A stretch of 43,902 nt of DNA from Planctomycetota bacterium (GTDB lineage Bacteria; Planctomycetota; PLA2): NCBI GenBank assembly GCA_027297745.1, contig JAPUHK010000112.1:1-43902 (forward strand), read 5' to 3'. The position numbers and the translations under genes were made by a program. Position 1 is the stretch's first letter; the number at the start of each line of letters is the position of its first letter. Below the pieces are notes generated by a model, which was not told the DNA's origin, did not search any database, and was given only the letters and a program-made list of their open reading frames with translations. Shown here in pieces: positions 30,363 through 40,193 of the stretch.

Positions 30363-31894
30363 GCCACGAGAAGGTCTACATCCTGGACTTCGGCGCGCAG
30401 TACGCGCAGCTGATCGCCCGGCGCGTGCGCGAGCACCACTGCTACTGCGACATCGTGCCCTACGACGTGGACCCCACGCGGCTGAAGGACGCACGCGGCC
30501 TGATCCTGACGGGCGGGCCCGCCAGCGTCTACGCGGAGCAGGCGCCCCACTGCTCTCCCGGGGTTTTCGAGCTCGGCATCCCGGTGCTCGGCATCTGCTA
30601 CGGAATGCAGCTCATGTCGCACCTGCTGGGCGGCAAGGTCGTCGCGGCGGAGCGTCGCGAGTACGGGCACGCACTGCTCGACATCGCAGACTCCAGCGAC
30701 CTGTTCCACGAGATCTTCGGCTCCACGCCGGTGTGGATGAGCCACGGCGACCGCGTCGAGGACGCGGGCCCCGGCTTCGAGGTCTTGGGCACGACCACGA
30801 ACACGCCTTTCGCCGCCGTGCGCCATTCCCAAAAGCGCCTGTACGGGATCCAGTTCCACCCCGAGGTCACGCACACGGAGCGCGGCCGCGAGATCCTCGG
30901 CAACTTCCTGACGCAAGTGTGCCGCATGAGCGGCGACTGGCAGATGGGGGCCTTCGTCGAGGAGGAGGTGGCCAAGATCCGCGAGCGGGTAGGTGGCGCG
31001 CAGGTCGTGCTGGGCCTCAGCGGCGGCGTCGACTCGGTCGTGGTCGCCAAGCTGTGCGAGCGCGCCATCGGGGAGCACGTGCACCCGATCTTCGTCGACA
31101 ACGGGCTCTTGCGGAAGAACGAAGCCGTGCAGGTGCAGGAGACGTTCCGCAGCCACTTCGAGATCCCGCTGCATTTCGTCGACGCCTCCGAGCTGTTCCT
31201 GGAGGGGCTTGTCGGCGTCGCGGATCCGGAGCGCAAGCGCAAGATCATCGGGCACATGTTCATCGACGTGTTCAAGGAGCGCGCGGGGGAGCTCGAGGAC
31301 GTGCGCTTCCTCGCTCAGGGCACGCTGTATCCGGACGTGATCGAGTCGGTCGCGGCGCATGGCGGTCCCACGGCTACGATCAAGACCCACCACAACGTGG
31401 GGGGGCTGCCCGCCGAGCTGGGCTTCGAGCTGATCGAGCCCCTGCGCGAGCTGTTCAAGGACGAGGTGCGCACCATCGGACGCGCCATGGGCCTGCCGGA
31501 GGCCGTCGTCACGCGCCAGCCCTTCCCCGCGCCCGGCCTGGCGGTGCGCGTGCTAGGCGAGATCACGCGCGCGCGGCTCGAGACGCTGCGCGCCGCGGAC
31601 AACATCGTCCAGGAGGAGATCCGCAACGCCGGGTTGTACACGGAGCTGTGGCAGAGCTTCGGGGTGTTGCTGCCGATCCACGCCGTGGGCGTGATGGGGG
31701 ACGAGCGCACCTACGAGAACGTGCTGGCCGTGCGCGCGGTGACCTCGGTCGATGCCATGACCGCCGACTGGGCCGACCTGCCGCGCGAACTCCTGTCGCG
31801 GATCAGCAACCGCGTGATCAGCGAGGTGCGCGGCATCAACCGCGTCGTCTACGACATCTCCTCGAAGCCTCCCGCCACGATCGAGTGGGAGTAA
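30359..31894 (+). CDS. guaA: GMP synthase (glutamine-hydrolysing)
   Basis: Converts XMP to GMP using ATP and glutamine. 511 residues from TTG 30359, which overlaps the guaB stop as TTGA; no ATG or GTG gives a complete N-terminus [16 protein letters not shown]. The glutaminase domain has the nucleophile in [15 protein letters not shown] and the His-Glu in [11 protein letters not shown]. The synthetase domain has the ATP loop [14 protein letters not shown], and the dimerisation domain has [16 protein letters not shown] and the C-terminal KPPATIEWE. Start choice is supported by the four-base overlap habit of this genome. Confidence 0.97.
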
Positions 31895-31953
31895 CAGTTG
31901 CTCTTCCGGGCGTTCGTAAGTTGCCCCTGGAGTCAGGGTTGCGCGTTGCGAGC

Positions 31954-31971
31954 TGCGGCATCCGTGCCGCA
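31954..31971. terminator. hairpin between converging guaA and gatB
   Basis: A perfect stem TGCGGCA (31954-31960) / TGCCGCA (31965-31971) with loop TCCG. No T tract on either side, so it is at best a weak bidirectional stop. Confidence 0.35.
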
Positions 31972-32003
31972 GGGGACGCAGGCGCGCGGCGCGGACGGCG
32001 GTC

Positions 32004-33458
32004 CTATTCCTCCGAGAGAAGCTCTTCGAGGATGGAGCGGACCGTGTCGGGGTTGGCCTTGCCCTGCGTCTCGCGCATGACGAAGCCCATCAGCGCGCTC
32101 AGGGCCTTCTGCTTGCCCGCGCGGTAGTCCGCGGCCGCCTTCTCGTTGTTCTTCACGGCGGCCTCGGCCGCGGCGCGCAGCAGGTTTTCGTCGTCCAGAC
32201 GCGCCAGTCCCAGGGTCGTCATCAGCCGCTCGGGATCCTCGCCCGAATCGAGCATGAGCGGCAGGATCTTCTTGACGGCCGCGGTCCGCGCGATGCGCCC
32301 CGACTCCACCAGGTCGATCAGCGCGGCCAGGCGCGCCGACGCCAGCCCCAGCTGCGCGACCGTCGTCTCCCGCTCGTTGGCGTGGCGCGCGACCTCGGTC
32401 AGGATCCAGTTTGCGGCCGGCTTCGGCGCGCTTCCGGCGGCGACCACCGCTTCGAAGTAGTCCGCGGTGTGGTGGTCGCGGCACAACACGTCCGCGTCGT
32501 ACTCGCCGAGGTCGTGCTCCTGCATGAAGCGGCGGCGCCGGGCCGGGGGCAGCTCCGGCACGCGCGCCTGAGCTTCGCTGCGCCACGCGGCCGAGATGGT
32601 GATGGGCGGGATGTCGGGTTCCGGGAAGTAGCGATAGTCATGGGCCGCTTCCTTCTGGCGCATGACGAAGGTCGTCCCCTTGTCGGCGTCGAACCCGCGC
32701 GTGGCCCGCTCGACCTCCGTCACCGCTGCGCCCTTCTGCTGGTACTCCTCGATCTGCCGCTGGATCTCGTAGCGCACCGCGCGCTCCACGTTGCGCACGC
32801 TGTTGATGTTCTTGATCTCGATGATCGGGGTCTTGATGAGCTTGCCGCCGTCCTCGATGTGCAGGTTCACGTTCGGCTCGCAGCGCAGGTTGCCCTCCTG
32901 CATGTTGCCGTCCGAGATGTCGAGGTACTGCACGAGCGTGCGCAGGGCGGTCAGGTACGCGCGCGTCTCCTCCGGTGAAGCCAGGTCCGGCTCGGAGACG
33001 ATCTCGACCAGCGGAGTACCCGCGCGGTTGTAATCGACGCGGCTGCGGCCCGTGCCCTCGTCGTGCAGGTTCTTGCCGGTGTCCTCCTCGAGGTGCAGGC
33101 GGCGCAGGCGCACGACCTTGACGCCTTCCTGGGTGACGATCTCCAGCGTCCCGCCCTTTCCCAGCGGCTGGTCGTACTGGCTGATCTGATAGCCCTTGGG
33201 GAGGTCCGGGTAGTAGTAGTTCTTGCGGTCGAACTTGGTGACCGCGGGCGGCGTGCAGCCGAACGCGAGCGCGGCCGTCAGTGCCTTCAGCAACGCTTCC
33301 CGGTTGGGCACCGGCAGCGACCCGGGCAGGCCCAGACAGACCGGACACACGAGCGAGTTGGGCGGCGCCCCGAAACGCACCTGGCAGCGGCAGAACATCT
33401 TGCTCTGCGTGCGCAGCTGGACGTGCACCTCCATGCCGATCAGCACCACGACCTTCAT
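32004..33458 (-). CDS. gatB: Asp-tRNA(Asn)/Glu-tRNA(Gln) amidotransferase subunit B
   Basis: Binds the mischarged tRNA and, with GatA and GatC, amidates it to Gln- or Asn-tRNA. 484 residues. Family words: LIGMEVHVQLRTQSKMFC, the zinc-site cysteines CRC and CPVC, LPGSLPVPN, KFDRKNYYYPDLPKGYQISQ, the segment GRSRVDYNRAGTPLVE, EIKNINSVRNVERA and DYRYFPEPDIPP. The C-terminal YqeY-like tail ends with ANPDTVRSILEELL. ATG overlaps the gatA stop (ATGA). Confidence 0.97.
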   Translation of the reverse strand: MKVVVLIGMEVHVQLRTQSKMFCRCQVRFGAPPNSLVCPVCLGLPGSLPVPNREALLKALTAALAFGCTPPAVTKFDRKNYYYPDLPKGYQISQYDQPLGKGGTLEIVTQEGVKVVRLRRLHLEEDTGKNLHDEGTGRSRVDYNRAGTPLVEIVSEPDLASPEETRAYLTALRTLVQYLDISDGNMQEGNLRCEPNVNLHIEDGGKLIKTPIIEIKNINSVRNVERAVRYEIQRQIEEYQQKGAAVTEVERATRGFDADKGTTFVMRQKEAAHDYRYFPEPDIPPITISAAWRSEAQARVPELPPARRRRFMQEHDLGEYDADVLCRDHHTADYFEAVVAAGSAPKPAANWILTEVARHANERETTVAQLGLASARLAALIDLVESGRIARTAAVKKILPLMLDSGEDPERLMTTLGLARLDDENLLRAAAEAAVKNNEKAAADYRAGKQKALSALMGFVMRETQGKANPDTVRSILEELLSEE

Positions 33459-34942
33459 GCCGCCGGCTCCTGAGTTCCTTCCGGCTCGGGCGGCCAGACG
33501 TGAGTCTGCTTCGAGGCCGCCTCGTAGGCGCGCGCGACCTGGAACAGCTCCTCCTCGCCGAAGCGCTTGCCCATCAGCTGCAGCCCGATCGGCAACCCGC
33601 CCGACGAACGGCCGCAAGGCAGCGAGACGGCGGGGATGCCGGCCAGGTTCGCGGTGACCGTGAAGACGTCGTTCAGATACATGGCCAGCGGGTCTTCCGT
33701 CTTCTCGCCGAGCCGGAAGGCTACGCTCGGCGTGGCGGGTGTCAGCAGCACGTCCACCTGCTCGAAGACCTCGTCCAGCTCGCGCAGCATGGCGCCGCGC
33801 ACCTTCTGGGCGCGGCCGTAGTAAGCATCGTAGTAGCCGCTCGAGAGCGAGAAGGTGCCGACCAGGATGCGGCGCTTGACCTCGCGGCCGAAGCCCCGGC
33901 CACGGGTGGCACGGTACATGGCCTTCAGCTCCTGGGCCTCGGCGCGCATGCCGTAGCGCACCCCGTCGTAGCGCGCCAGGTTGCTCGACGCCTCGCTGGG
34001 CGCCACGACGTAGTAGACCGGGATGCCGTACTCCGTCAGCGGCAGCGAGACCTGCTCCACGGAGGCGTCCAGGTTTTGCAGCGTCGACTGGGCGGCGCCG
34101 ACGGCGGCGCGCACCTCGTCGGCCAGGCCCTTGCCGAAGTACTCGATGGGGATGCCGATCTTGAGCCCCCGCAGCGACTTCGGCGTGGCCGTCTCGAGCG
34201 GCACGAGCGCACGTACCGAGGACGTAGCGTCGCGCGCGTCGTGTCCCGCGATGGTCTCCAGCAGCAGCGCGGCGTCCTCCACGCTGCGTGCCAGCGGGCC
34301 GATTTGATCGAGGGAGGAAGCGAAGGCTACGAGCCCGAAGCGCGACACGCGGCCGTACGTGGGCTTCGCGCCCACGATGCCGCACAACGCCGCCGGCTGC
34401 CGGATCGAGCCGCCCGTGTCCGAACCCAGCGCGAGCGGGACGAGCCCGGCGGCCACGGCGGCGGCCGACCCGCCCGAGGAGCCGCCCGGTGTGCGCGCGA
34501 GGTCGTACGGGTTGCGCACCGGCCGGAAGGCCGAGTTCTCCGTGCTCGAGCCCATGGCGAACTCGTCCAGGTTGGTCTTTCCGAAGAGCACCGCGCCCGC
34601 CTCGCGCAGCCGCTCGATCACGTGCGCGTCGTAGGGCGGTACGAAGTTCTCGAGGATGCGCGAAGCGCAGGTCGTCCTTACCCCCTTGGTGCAGATGTTG
34701 TCCTTGATGCCCACCGGCACGCCCGCGAGCACGCCGGGGTCGGCGCCCGAGCCGATCAGGTGGTCGATGCGCCGCGCCTGTCGCCGCACGTCCTCCGGCT
34801 CGAAGTGCAGGAACGCGCCGAGCCGGTCGTTCCACTCCAGCGTGCGCTGGATGTGGGCTTCGCTGACCTCCAGCGCGGTCACCTCGCGCGCGCGCACCTT
34901 GGCCGCCAGGGCCACGGCGCTTTCCCGCCAGAGCTCGCTCAT
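33455..34942 (-). CDS. gatA: Asp-tRNA(Asn)/Glu-tRNA(Gln) amidotransferase subunit A
   Basis: Amidase-signature subunit that hydrolyses glutamine and sends ammonia to GatB. 495 residues. The Ser-cisSer-Lys triad is intact: Lys in GVPVGIKDNICTKG, and the serines in TPGGSSGGSAAAVAAG and GSDTGGSIRQPAALCG. EFAMGSSTENSAF and PTYGRVSRFG are typical of GatA rather than other amidases. It overlaps gatC upstream and gatB downstream by four bases each. Confidence 0.97.
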   Translation of the reverse strand: MSELWRESAVALAAKVRAREVTALEVSEAHIQRTLEWNDRLGAFLHFEPEDVRRQARRIDHLIGSGADPGVLAGVPVGIKDNICTKGVRTTCASRILENFVPPYDAHVIERLREAGAVLFGKTNLDEFAMGSSTENSAFRPVRNPYDLARTPGGSSGGSAAAVAAGLVPLALGSDTGGSIRQPAALCGIVGAKPTYGRVSRFGLVAFASSLDQIGPLARSVEDAALLLETIAGHDARDATSSVRALVPLETATPKSLRGLKIGIPIEYFGKGLADEVRAAVGAAQSTLQNLDASVEQVSLPLTEYGIPVYYVVAPSEASSNLARYDGVRYGMRAEAQELKAMYRATRGRGFGREVKRRILVGTFSLSSGYYDAYYGRAQKVRGAMLRELDEVFEQVDVLLTPATPSVAFRLGEKTEDPLAMYLNDVFTVTANLAGIPAVSLPCGRSSGGLPIGLQLMGKRFGEEELFQVARAYEAASKQTHVWPPEPEGTQEPAA

Positions 34943-35235
34943 TCCTCGTCTTTGGCCAGGATCTTGGGCACGAGGAAAAACTCGCCGTCCGCGTCCGGGG
35001 CGTTCCAGAGCGCGTCGGCGCGCTCCAGCCCGGAGGCCGTGCGGTCTTCCCGGTGTACGTCCGCGTCGAAGTAGGTGAGCGCCTCGTCGTCGGGGCCGAG
35101 CTCGACCTCCTGCAGGCGGTCGATGTAACTCACGATCTTCTGCAGGTCGTCGGCCAGGCTGTCCGCCTCCTCGGGAGTCATCTCGAGGCGCGACAGTTCG
35201 GCGACGTGACGCACCTCATCGGGCTCGATGGGCAT
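34939..35235 (-). CDS. gatC: Asp-tRNA(Asn)/Glu-tRNA(Gln) amidotransferase subunit C
   Basis: Small stabilising subunit of GatCAB, 98 residues, with the usual pattern VRHVAELSRLEMTPEEADSLADDLQKIVSYIDRLQEV and the C-terminal LVPKILAKDEE. The full GatCAB set implies that Gln-tRNA and/or Asn-tRNA is made indirectly; genes for direct charging cannot be checked in this window. It heads the operon gatC-gatA-gatB. Confidence 0.95.
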   Translation of the reverse strand: MPIEPDEVRHVAELSRLEMTPEEADSLADDLQKIVSYIDRLQEVELGPDDEALTYFDADVHREDRTASGLERADALWNAPDADGEFFLVPKILAKDEE

Positions 35236-35412
35236 TCAGGGTTTTTACCACGCGACAGTTACCCCTGTCTCGGTTCGCAACTCCGGTCGGTGCAGGAACT
35301 TCCACGCGTCCCCCGCGGTATCGGTGTGCGCGAGGTCAACCCGCGCCCCGAAGTCACGCGTGCGGTAGCCGTGCCGCGCTCGATGCGCACCAACCTCGTA
35401 GCGAGTAAGAAC
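35236..35412. other. spacer between gatC and rlmN, no gene recognised
   Basis: 177 bases upstream of gatC and downstream of rlmN on the reverse strand. No convincing promoter pair, tRNA or hairpin terminator was seen. A short forward open frame crosses it but has no recognisable protein features. Confidence 0.4.
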
Positions 35413-36495
35413 TTAGGAGGGCGCAGGGGGGGGTAATGGTTGCTTCTTCGAGTGCAGACGCAGCTGGCCGCAAGCGGCGGCCACGTCGTCGCCTCGCTGC
35501 CGCCTGAGGTTCACGACGGTGCCGTCGCGGCGCAGGCGGTCGGCGAAGCGCTTGCAGTGCTCCGGCAGAGGCGCCACCAGGGCCGGCGCGAACGAGACCG
35601 GGTTCATGGGGATCAGGTTGATGTTGCGATGCCGCCCCACGAGGCGGGCCAGGGCCTCGGCATCCTCGTCCCGGTCGTTGATGCCCTGGATCAGTACGTA
35701 TTCGAAGGTGACGTCGCGGCCGGTGGCCTCGAACCAGCGGTCCGCCATGCCCTGCAGGTCCGCGACGGTCCCCGCACCGCCCCCGGGGACCAGCCGGCTG
35801 CGCAGGGCGTCGGAGGCGGCGTGCAGCGAAAGCGCCAGGTTGACCCTGAGCCCCTCCCGCAGGAGCTGCTCGAAGCCCCGGGGCGGTCCGGAGGTGGAGA
35901 CGGTGATGCGTCGCGCGCCCAGGTCGACGCCCTCCGGGTCCTGGAGGATGCGCAGCGCCTTGGCCAGCGCCGGGACGTTGTGCAGGGGCTCGCCGATGCC
36001 CATCACGACCACGTTGCGTAGCCGGTCCTGTGTGCCGGCCTGCAGCTGCAGGTACTGCTCCACGATCTCGCCCGAGCTCAGGTTGCGCACCACGCCCTCA
36101 GCGCCCGATGCGCAGAAGATGCAGCCCACGCCGCAGCCGACCTGCGTGCTGAGGCAGGCCGTGTGGCGCGGCGTGTCCGGGATGTGCACGCACTCGACGG
36201 CCTCGCCGTCCGCGAGCCGCAGCAGCAGCTTGCGCGTGCCGTCGCCGGAGGGGGCCTCGTGCTCCCGCTGCGTAGTCTGGACCGGGTGCTCGGCGGCGAG
36301 CCTCTCCCGGAAGGCGCGCGGCAGGTTGCTCATCGCCTCGTAGCTCGCGGCGCGCTGCACGTGCACCCAACGGAAGAGCTGCCGGGCCCGGTACGCGGGC
36401 TGGTCGAGCCGCGCGCACAGCGCCTCGATTTCGGAGCGTTCGAGCCCGGCCAGGGAGTCGGCGGAGGGCGGCGCCATCGGACTGGACGGGCTCAC
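35413..36495 (-). CDS. rlmN: 23S rRNA/tRNA adenine C2-methyltransferase RlmN
   Basis: Radical SAM enzyme methylating A2503 of 23S rRNA and A37 of some tRNAs. The SAM cluster motif is CGVGCIFC (CxxxCxxC). Other marks: [68 protein letters not shown] and NLIPMNPV; the C-terminal Cys and GQLRL are also typical. About 360 residues. The GTG at 36495 overlaps the clpX stop as GTGA and is preferred by genome habit; ATG 36477 is the alternative. Co-transcription with the ClpXP genes is likely. Confidence 0.94.
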   Translation of the reverse strand: MSPSSPMAPPSADSLAGLERSEIEALCARLDQPAYRARQLFRWVHVQRAASYEAMSNLPRAFRERLAAEHPVQTTQREHEAPSGDGTRKLLLRLADGEAVECVHIPDTPRHTACLSTQVGCGVGCIFCASGAEGVVRNLSSGEIVEQYLQLQAGTQDRLRNVVVMGIGEPLHNVPALAKALRILQDPEGVDLGARRITVSTSGPPRGFEQLLREGLRVNLALSLHAASDALRSRLVPGGGAGTVADLQGMADRWFEATGRDVTFEYVLIQGINDRDEDAEALARLVGRHRNINLIPMNPVSFAPALVAPLPEHCKRFADRLRRDGTVVNLRRQRGDDVAAACGQLRLHSKKQPLPPPAPS

Positions 36496-37778
36496 GCGCT
36501 GTCGCGCTGCTGGCGCGGACGTACCTGGGTGCGCACGACGCGGCGCACCTCTTCCTCGCCTCGCACGGCGGCGCCCGTGACCACGTAGCTCGCTACGTCG
36601 GTGCGGTCCGGCAGGTCGAACAACAGCTCGCGCAGCAGCTCTTCCACGAGCGAGCGGATGGCGCGCACGCCCGTCGCGCGCGTCATCGCCTCGATGGCGA
36701 TGGCGCGCAGCGCGTCGTCCTCGAAGTCGAGGCGCGCGCCGTCCATTTCGAAGTACTTCTGGTACTGGCGCACGACCGCGTTCTTGGGCTCGATCATGAC
36801 CCGCACGAGTTCGTCCTCGGTCAGCGGGTCGAGCGTAGCGGTGACGGGCAGGCGGCCGACGAACTCCGGGATCAACCCGAACTCGAGCAGGTCTTCGGTA
36901 TCCAGCTTCGGCAGCAGGTCCCTGAGGCTGTCTTCCGCGTTGGCCGACCCCTCGGGATCGAAGCCGATGCGCTGGCGCCCGATGCGTTTCTTGATGATGT
37001 CCTCGATGCCGCTGAAGGTGCCGCCGCAGATGAACAGGATGTTCGTCGTGTCGAGTTGGATGTACTGCTGCTCCGGGTGCTTGCGGCCGCCCTGCGGCGG
37101 GACGTTGGCGGTGGTGCCTTCGAAGATCTTCAACAGCGCTTGCTGCACGCCCTCGCCGGAGACGTCGCGCGTGATCGAGACGTTGTTCTGGGTCTTGGCT
37201 ATCTTGTCGATCTCGTCGATGTAGATGATTCCGCGCTCGGCACGGTCGCGGTCGAAGTCGCACGTCTGCAGCAGGCGCAAGAGCACGTTCTCCACGTCCT
37301 CGCCCACGTAGCCCGCCTCGGTCAGCGTGGTCGCGTCGGCGATGGCGAAGGGGACGTCCAAGAAGCGCGCCAGGCTGCGCGCGAGCAGCGTCTTGCCCGA
37401 GCCCGTCGGGCCGACGAGCAGGATGTTGGCCTTCTCCAGCTCGACATCGTCGCGCCGGAAGCCGTATTGGATGCGTCGGTAGTGGCTGTAGACCGCCACG
37501 CTCAGCGTGCGCTTGGCGCGGTCCTGGCCCACGACGTAGCTGTTGAGGAAGTCGGCTACCTCGCGCGGCTTGCGTGTGGGGCCGAAGTCGAGGCGCCCGA
37601 CCGGCCGCTGGGAAGGCGTCGCGCGCCGGTTCTCCTCGAGCAGGATCGAGTTGCAGAGTTCGACGCACTCGTTGCAGATGTAGACGTCGGGGGGGCCGGC
37701 GACCAGCGAATCGACCATGTGACGCGACTTTCCGCAGAACGTGCAGCGCTCGGTGTAGGGCTTGCGCGTCTTGGCCAT
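36492..37778 (-). CDS. clpX: ATP-dependent Clp protease ATP-binding subunit ClpX
   Basis: Hexameric AAA+ unfoldase that feeds substrates to ClpP. 428 residues. The N-terminal C4 zinc-binding domain is CTFCGKS then CNECVELC. The AAA domain has Walker [23 protein letters not shown], Walker [10 protein letters not shown], pore loop GVQQALLK and sensor-type [13 protein letters not shown]. The IGF-like ClpP-docking loop region is represented by [11 protein letters not shown]. The usual tig-clpP-clpX order is kept. About 170 bases with an inverted repeat separate it from clpP. Confidence 0.97.
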   Translation of the reverse strand: MAKTRKPYTERCTFCGKSRHMVDSLVAGPPDVYICNECVELCNSILLEENRRATPSQRPVGRLDFGPTRKPREVADFLNSYVVGQDRAKRTLSVAVYSHYRRIQYGFRRDDVELEKANILLVGPTGSGKTLLARSLARFLDVPFAIADATTLTEAGYVGEDVENVLLRLLQTCDFDRDRAERGIIYIDEIDKIAKTQNNVSITRDVSGEGVQQALLKIFEGTTANVPPQGGRKHPEQQYIQLDTTNILFICGGTFSGIEDIIKKRIGRQRIGFDPEGSANAEDSLRDLLPKLDTEDLLEFGLIPEFVGRLPVTATLDPLTEDELVRVMIEPKNAVVRQYQKYFEMDGARLDFEDDALRAIAIEAMTRATGVRAIRSLVEELLRELLFDLPDRTDVASYVVTGAAVRGEEEVRRVVRTQVRPRQQRDSA

Positions 37779-37856
37779 GGTCTAACAGTTTATCGGCTCG
37801 GTTCCCTTCTGGGGAGGAGCCGTCCTCTTCACGCACTTGTTTCGATACATCAACGG

Positions 37857-37949
37857 GTCCGAGCCCGAGTCCCAGTCCGAGTCCGCTCCACACGCCCGTG
37901 CCCGGGCGGGCAGGGGAAAGGGTATCGGACTCGCACTCGGGCTAGGGCT
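37857..37949. repeat. inverted GAGTCC-rich repeat in the clpP-clpX spacer
   Basis: A left arm with CCGAGCCCGAGTCCCAGTCC words (37862-37885) pairs with a right arm (37926-37949) at 20 of 24 positions. Between them a nested hairpin pairs CCCGTGCCC (37895-37903) with GGGCAGGGG (37908-37916). The right arm contains the TAG stop of clpP. The clustered short GAGTCC-type words suggest a dispersed intergenic repeat. Confidence 0.6.
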
Positions 37950-38547
37950 ACTCCCTGAGGGACTGCACGACCTCATCCACAAGGCCGTAGTCCTTGGCCT
38001 CGTTCGCGCTCATGAAGAAATCGCGGTCGGAGTCCGTCTCGATCCGGCTCGCTTTCTGCCCGGTGTGGCGGCCGAAGAGCTCGTTCATCTCCCCCTTGAG
38101 CTTGACGATCTCCTCCGCGTGCCGCTCGATGTCGGCCGCTGTGCCGCCGGCGCCGCCCCAAGGCTGGTGCAGCATTACGCGCGCGTGGGGGAGTATGAAG
38201 CGCTTGCCCTTGGTGCCCGCGGACAGCAGCAGGGCGCCCATCGACATCGCCTGACCGATGCAGTAGGTGGCGATGTCGCACTGCACGAACTGCATCGTGT
38301 CGTAGATCGCGAGGCCGTCGGACACGTTGCCGCCCGGCGAGTTGATGTACAGCTGGATGTCCTGGTTGCGGTTCTCTTTCTGCAGGTACAGCATCTGCGC
38401 GATCACGATGTTGGCGACCGTGTCGTTGATCGGCGTTCCGACGAAGATGATGCGGTCCTCCAGCAACCGCGAGTAGATGTCGTACTGCCGCTCCCCACGC
38501 CCGGTCTTCTCGATCACGAAGGGCATGGGGACGTAGGAATCTCGCAT
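37948..38547 (-). CDS. clpP: ATP-dependent Clp protease proteolytic subunit
   Basis: Serine protease forming the two-ring chamber used by ClpX. 199 residues. Triad positions are visible: Ser in [14 protein letters not shown], His in [14 protein letters not shown] and Asp in the [20 protein letters not shown] block. The N-terminal [18 protein letters not shown] and LYINSPGG are standard. It lies 7 bases after tig and ends inside a spacer repeat. Confidence 0.97.
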   Translation of the reverse strand: MRDSYVPMPFVIEKTGRGERQYDIYSRLLEDRIIFVGTPINDTVANIVIAQMLYLQKENRNQDIQLYINSPGGNVSDGLAIYDTMQFVQCDIATYCIGQAMSMGALLLSAGTKGKRFILPHARVMLHQPWGGAGGTAADIERHAEEIVKLKGEMNELFGRHTGQKASRIETDSDRDFFMSANEAKDYGLVDEVVQSLRE

Positions 38548-38554
38548 AGGGGTC

Positions 38555-39916
38555 CTAGTTCTCCTTCTCGGCGGTTTTCTTCTTGGCGGCCGTCTTCTTC
38601 GGGGGCTGAAGCTCCTTGACGGTCACCTTCTTGCGCAGCTTCGCGCGCGCCTTCCGCTCGCGCAGTTGGTTGCGCAGCGAGCCGAGCCGCCCCGCGTCCC
38701 GCAACCGGCCGTACATCTGCTCGGGACTGGTCTTGTTGTGGGCGGCCAGGATGGCGACAGCCTCCTTGACCTCGTTCTCGGTGACGATCACGCGCTCGGC
38801 CTTCACCAGCTTGTCCAGCAGGAAATAGACCTTGAGCTCCTGGGCGGCGGCCTGGGTCCGCCGCGTGCGCATCTCCGACACCTGGCGCGCGATCTCCTCC
38901 GGCGTCTTGCCCTGCAGCTGCAGCTCGTAGGCCGCGCGCCGGCTGAGCTCCTGCGCCTCCTGGTCGATCAGGTCTTCCGGCAGGTCCAGCGTGACCTTGT
39001 TGACCAGCTGTTCCAGCGCGAGGTCCTCGATCAGCCTGCCGCGCTCGCGCTGCTTCTGCGCGGCGACGTCCTTGCGCACGGTGTCGAGCAGCTCCTGCTT
39101 GGAGTCCAAGTCGAAACCCTTCGCGAAGGCATCGTCGACCTTCGGCAGCTCCGGCCGCTTGATGTCCAGGATCTCCGCCTCGATCTGCACGGTGACGCCC
39201 GCCAGAGGGTGTTGATCTTCGTGCGGCGGGGCCGTGGCGGTTCCCTCGGCGCGGTCGCCGGACTTGTGGCCGACGAGGTCCTCGTCGAGACCTTCGGCGA
39301 TCAGACCGCCGAGATAGCGCGAACCCACCTCATAGGAGAGGTTCTCCTCGTGGAAGACCTCGTCGTCGTCCGCCGAGCCGCGCACGTTCAACGAGACCAC
39401 GTCTCCCTGCGCAACGGGCCCGTCGATGGGTTTCAAGATCGCCTTGCGCCGCTGTAGCGTGCGTAGGGCGTCCTCCATGTCCTCGTCGGTCGGCTCCGCC
39501 GAGGGAACCTGGACCTCGATGCCCTTGAGATCGGGCAGGTCGAACTCGGGCTTCACGGTGACCGTGAAGTCGAAAGACACCTGCTGCGAGGGCTCGACGG
39601 TGATCCCCTCGAGATCGAGCTCGGGCTGCGCGAGGGGCTCGAGGTCGTTCTCTTCGATCGCCCGCTCGTAGGCGGTCTCGAGCAAGTGCTGCTTGACCTC
39701 TTGCGCTACCTCGGCGGCGTACTTCTTTTCGACCAGCCGGCGCGGCGCCTTGCCCGGACGAAAGCCGGGGATCGGCACGGTGCGCGCCCAGGTGCGGTAG
39801 GACTTGTCGAACTCGTCGGCGACGCGCTCGGGCGGGATCGTGACGGTGATCTTCTTGCGGCAGGGGCCGGCCGGCTCGACGGCGAATTCCATGATTTGGG
39901 CTGTTCCGGGCTCCAT
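38555..39916 (-). CDS. tig: trigger factor
   Basis: Ribosome-bound chaperone with peptidyl-prolyl isomerase activity. 453 residues. The ribosome-binding signature is [20 protein letters not shown] (F-R-P-G-K). Then come the PPIase region ([10 protein letters not shown] to the segment [16 protein letters not shown]) and the helical C-terminal domain. The end is lysine-rich ([14 protein letters not shown]). An ATG eight codons in (MEFAVEP) is an equally typical start. It heads tig-clpP-clpX-rlmN. Confidence 0.95.
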   Translation of the reverse strand: MEPGTAQIMEFAVEPAGPCRKKITVTIPPERVADEFDKSYRTWARTVPIPGFRPGKAPRRLVEKKYAAEVAQEVKQHLLETAYERAIEENDLEPLAQPELDLEGITVEPSQQVSFDFTVTVKPEFDLPDLKGIEVQVPSAEPTDEDMEDALRTLQRRKAILKPIDGPVAQGDVVSLNVRGSADDDEVFHEENLSYEVGSRYLGGLIAEGLDEDLVGHKSGDRAEGTATAPPHEDQHPLAGVTVQIEAEILDIKRPELPKVDDAFAKGFDLDSKQELLDTVRKDVAAQKQRERGRLIEDLALEQLVNKVTLDLPEDLIDQEAQELSRRAAYELQLQGKTPEEIARQVSEMRTRRTQAAAQELKVYFLLDKLVKAERVIVTENEVKEAVAILAAHNKTSPEQMYGRLRDAGRLGSLRNQLRERKARAKLRKKVTVKELQPPKKTAAKKKTAEKEN

Positions 39917-39943
39917 GGGACGCCCTGGCCTCGAAAGGGGCTC

Positions 39944-39971
39944 AGTGTAGGGGGGCGACCTAGTGGGTCAA
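39944..39971 (-). promoter_or_regulatory. sigma-70-like promoter of the tig-clpP-clpX-rlmN operon
   Basis: On the reverse strand TTGACC (39966-39971), 16 bases, TACACT (39944-39949). Expected start near 39937, about 20 bases before the tig ATG. No heat-shock (CIRCE or sigma-32) element was recognised. Confidence 0.6.
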
Positions 39972-40025
39972 GGGACGAAGGCTCCTTGCCGACAAGGTGT
40001 GGGACGGGGACGGCGCCGAAATCAC

Positions 40026-40054
40026 TTGCTCGTGCGCCGCTCCGCACGTATCCT
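40026..40054 (+). promoter_or_regulatory. sigma-70-like promoter of rho with a long leader
   Basis: TTGCTC (40026-40031), a 17-base spacer, TATCCT (40049-40054). Expected start near 40061, giving a leader of about 130 bases before the rho ATG at 40194. The leader is C-rich in its middle (CCGGCCCCCGCTCCGGG), which would suit Rho-dependent autoregulation; that is inference. The rest of the tig-rho spacer shows no gene. Confidence 0.5.
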
Positions 40055-40193
40055 GAGTCAGCCCTAGGAAACGTGGGAAGGTCGGTTGGTTCTCGCTTTG
40101 AGAGCCCCATCGTTCCGAAGCCGGCCCCCGCTCCGGGAAGGCTGATCCGCTGTCGCGAAGGCGCCCGGGCTACATTTGTTTTTGGGAGCAGAG

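Noticed and set aside
37857-37949. A CRISPR-like array in the clpP-clpX spacer
   Set aside because: The repeats are short degenerate words in one inverted pair, without regular spacers or cas genes.
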